From: Hyphomicrobiales bacterium
Lineage (GTDB): Bacteria > Pseudomonadota > Alphaproteobacteria > Rhizobiales > Devosiaceae
Length of the DNA: 6,475 bases
NCBI GenBank assembly: GCA_028290345.1
Contig: JAQGKB010000174.1
Location: forward strand, 1-6,475
Reading direction: 5' to 3'
Shown piece after piece: positions 5,537 through 6,475 of the stretch. Position 1 is the stretch's first letter. The number at the start of each line of letters is the position of its first letter. A program made the translations under genes and the position numbers. Under the pieces are notes generated by a model. That model was not told where the DNA came from, made no database searches, and saw nothing but the letters and a program-made list of their open reading frames with translations.

Positions 5537-6136
5537 TCACATCGTCTCCAGCCGGGCGGCGATCGCCGCAGTCGCCGTGCCGGGTCCATCGGCCGCGCGC
5601 CACAGGCTTTCGCCGAGGCCGATAAATTCACAGCCCTCGTCATCGACGGTCTCGGGCGTCGCCTCGGGGTCAGACAAAACGCTCGGTATTTCCATCGTTT
5701 CTGCCCACCAGCGCGCCATTTCGCGTACGGCCGGATCGATAGGGCCGGAAAGCGGCCCAAACATGATGTAGTCGACCTCGAGTTCGCCCTTCGACATGGC
5801 ATCGTGGCTTGTGTCGCCGGCGCTGCCGACGATGAGCGCCGGCTTCAGCGCGCCGAGCGCAGCCCTGACGTCTTCCACGGCGCCCGAGACATGCAGGCCG
5901 TCGGCGCCGAGTGCCTTGACCAGCGCCGGTTCGCCCTCGATCAGCACGGCGCAATCGGCGCCCTGGGCCCAGGGCAGCACCGCCTTGACCAGGGCAGCGT
6001 AGGCGGCATCGTCATGGGTGCCGCGCGGGACCAGCAACGCTGCAACCTCGACCGCGTCGAGGACGCCGCGCAGCTTTGTGACAAAGCTCGCAGGGTCGGC
6101 ATCGAGCGGGGCGACAAGGAAAATCTGGCTGGGCAT
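5537..6136 (-). CDS. ThiE-like (thiamine phosphate synthase fold) protein, probably catalytically divergent
   Basis: This 199-residue protein follows the strand order of the ThiE/TenI TIM barrel: FLVAP (6-10), AALLVPRG (32-39), CAVLIEGE (62-69), ALGADGLHVSG (75-85), LIVGSAGDTSHDAM (101-114), VDYIMFGPL (121-129) and a last FIGLGESLW (171-179). GADGLHV and DYIMFGPL match the ThiE signatures GADGVHLGQ and DYIGFGPVFPT. However, the Q-R-K stretch, the IND aspartate motif, the T-TK phosphate loop and the GGI turn of functional enzymes are absent or replaced. ThiE joins the thiazole and pyrimidine phosphates to make thiamine phosphate; this copy may have lost that activity. The ATG at 6136 is the first in frame, with a weak ribosome site. 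The gene starts 92 bp after the aldolase terminator, so a promoter is expected in 6137-6228, but I could not define one. It is coupled to the Sel1 gene. Confidence 0.75.
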   Translation of the reverse strand: MPSQIFLVAPLDADPASFVTKLRGVLDAVEVAALLVPRGTHDDAAYAALVKAVLPWAQGADCAVLIEGEPALVKALGADGLHVSGAVEDVRAALGALKPALIVGSAGDTSHDAMSKGELEVDYIMFGPLSGPIDPAVREMARWWAETMEIPSVLSDPEATPETVDDEGCEFIGLGESLWRAADGPGTATAAIAARLETM

Positions 6137-6228
6137 GAATTTCTTACAAATTGACGCGGCGACGGGGGTCCGAACGGCCCACCGGAAGTGGCCATATCAG
6201 ATCGCGCTGAATGAAGCGGCATTTTGTT

Positions 6229-6260
6229 AAAAAAAGGGACGCTGGCAAGGCCAGCATCCC
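6229..6260 (-). terminator. Rho-independent terminator of the aldolase gene
   Basis: Read on the minus strand, GGGA-T-GCTGGC pairs with GCCAGC-G-TCCC around a CTT loop (stem arms 6260-6250 and 6246-6236, one mismatch), followed at once by seven T residues (6235-6229). It begins 37 bp past the aldolase stop. It separates the aldolase transcript from the genes that follow, so those genes need their own promoter. Confidence 0.9.
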
Positions 6261-6297
6261 AAAGTCGTCGGGAACGATGAACGGAGGGATCAGGCCG

Positions 6298-6475
6298 CTA
6301 GGCCGCGCGATCATTGTCCTTGAGCCATTGGCCCATCGAGGCCAGCGCATTCATGCGGGCACGATGCGTGAAGGCACGCTGCGCGGCGGGCACGTTCTCG
6401 GGCTTGCCTTTCCAGATATTGAGCGCGGCGTTCTGCAGCGCGCGGCCATAGGAGAAGGTGACGTGCCACGGCAGG
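6298..6475 (-). CDS. Class I fructose-bisphosphate aldolase, C-terminal part (truncated by window edge)
   Basis: The last 58 codons before a TAG at 6300-6298 read LPWHVTFSYGRALQ and continue with AALNIWKGK, ENVPAAQRAF and HRARMNALASMGQW, ending KDNDRAA. This is the end of the animal/plant-type class I aldolase, where the SYGRALQ arginine binds a substrate phosphate. The enzyme cleaves fructose 1,6-bisphosphate to dihydroxyacetone phosphate and glyceraldehyde 3-phosphate through a Schiff-base lysine, which lies outside the window. The protein stops soon after the last helix and lacks the flexible tail with the terminal tyrosine of animal enzymes, as is usual for bacterial members. The frame is too short to have been listed among long open frames, but the match to the family is clear. 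A strong terminator follows. Confidence 0.93.
   Translation of the reverse strand, partial: LPWHVTFSYGRALQNAALNIWKGKPENVPAAQRAFTHRARMNALASMGQWLKDNDRAA

Noticed and set aside
4227..5771. A 514-codon open frame on the plus strand opposite the EF-P/Sel1/ThiE-like genes
   Set aside because: It is antisense to three genes with clear domains, its product is Gly/Arg-rich low-complexity with no recognisable fold, and long antisense frames are expected in GC-rich DNA.
6137..6228. A promoter or riboswitch (for example a TPP element) ahead of the ThiE-like gene
   Set aside because: The 92-bp gap is short, I see no TPP-type CTGAGA core, and no -35/-10 pair of acceptable quality and spacing was found, although a promoter must exist nearby given the terminator upstream.

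Overview
The window is GC-rich, densely packed bacterial chromosome. Its protein families and gene order (ThiE-like, Sel1-repeat, elongation factor P, inositol monophosphatase, MotA-like, MotB/OmpA-like) suggest an alphaproteobacterium of the Hyphomicrobiales, possibly Devosia or a relative. That placement rests on family and synteny recognition from memory, not on a marker gene or a search. No rRNA, tRNA, CRISPR array, transposase, integrase or phage gene was seen.

Layout from left to right. Positions 2-373 (+) hold the end of an ABC exporter ATP-binding domain. A 292-bp gap (374-665) separates it from a convergent minus-strand block and carries a family of palindromic repeats. The minus-strand block, in transcription order (right to left), is: the end of a class I fructose-bisphosphate aldolase (6475-6298) with a strong intrinsic terminator (6260-6229); a ThiE-like protein (6136-5537); a secreted six-repeat Sel1 protein (5534-4305); elongation factor P (4209-3643); an inositol-monophosphatase-family phosphatase (3639-2845); a MotA/TolQ/ExbB-type membrane protein (2765-1770); and a MotB-like protein with one membrane segment, a long coiled coil and an OmpA peptidoglycan-binding domain (1691-666).

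How the genes may work together. The ThiE-like and Sel1 genes are 2 nt apart and EF-P and the phosphatase are 3 nt apart, so each pair is probably translationally coupled. Gaps of 95, 79 and 78 bp separate the other genes of the block. The last two genes look like the two halves of an ion-driven stator that could transmit force to the peptidoglycan. They may have their own promoter with a palindromic operator (2797-2825). No flagellar, tol or exb partners are visible, so their physiological role cannot be read from this window.

Most of the window is ordinary core genome. The points most worth a second look are the stator-like pair, the ThiE-like protein that lacks most catalytic landmarks of its family, and the paired hairpin repeat at 439-528, whose two copies differ almost only by compensatory base changes.
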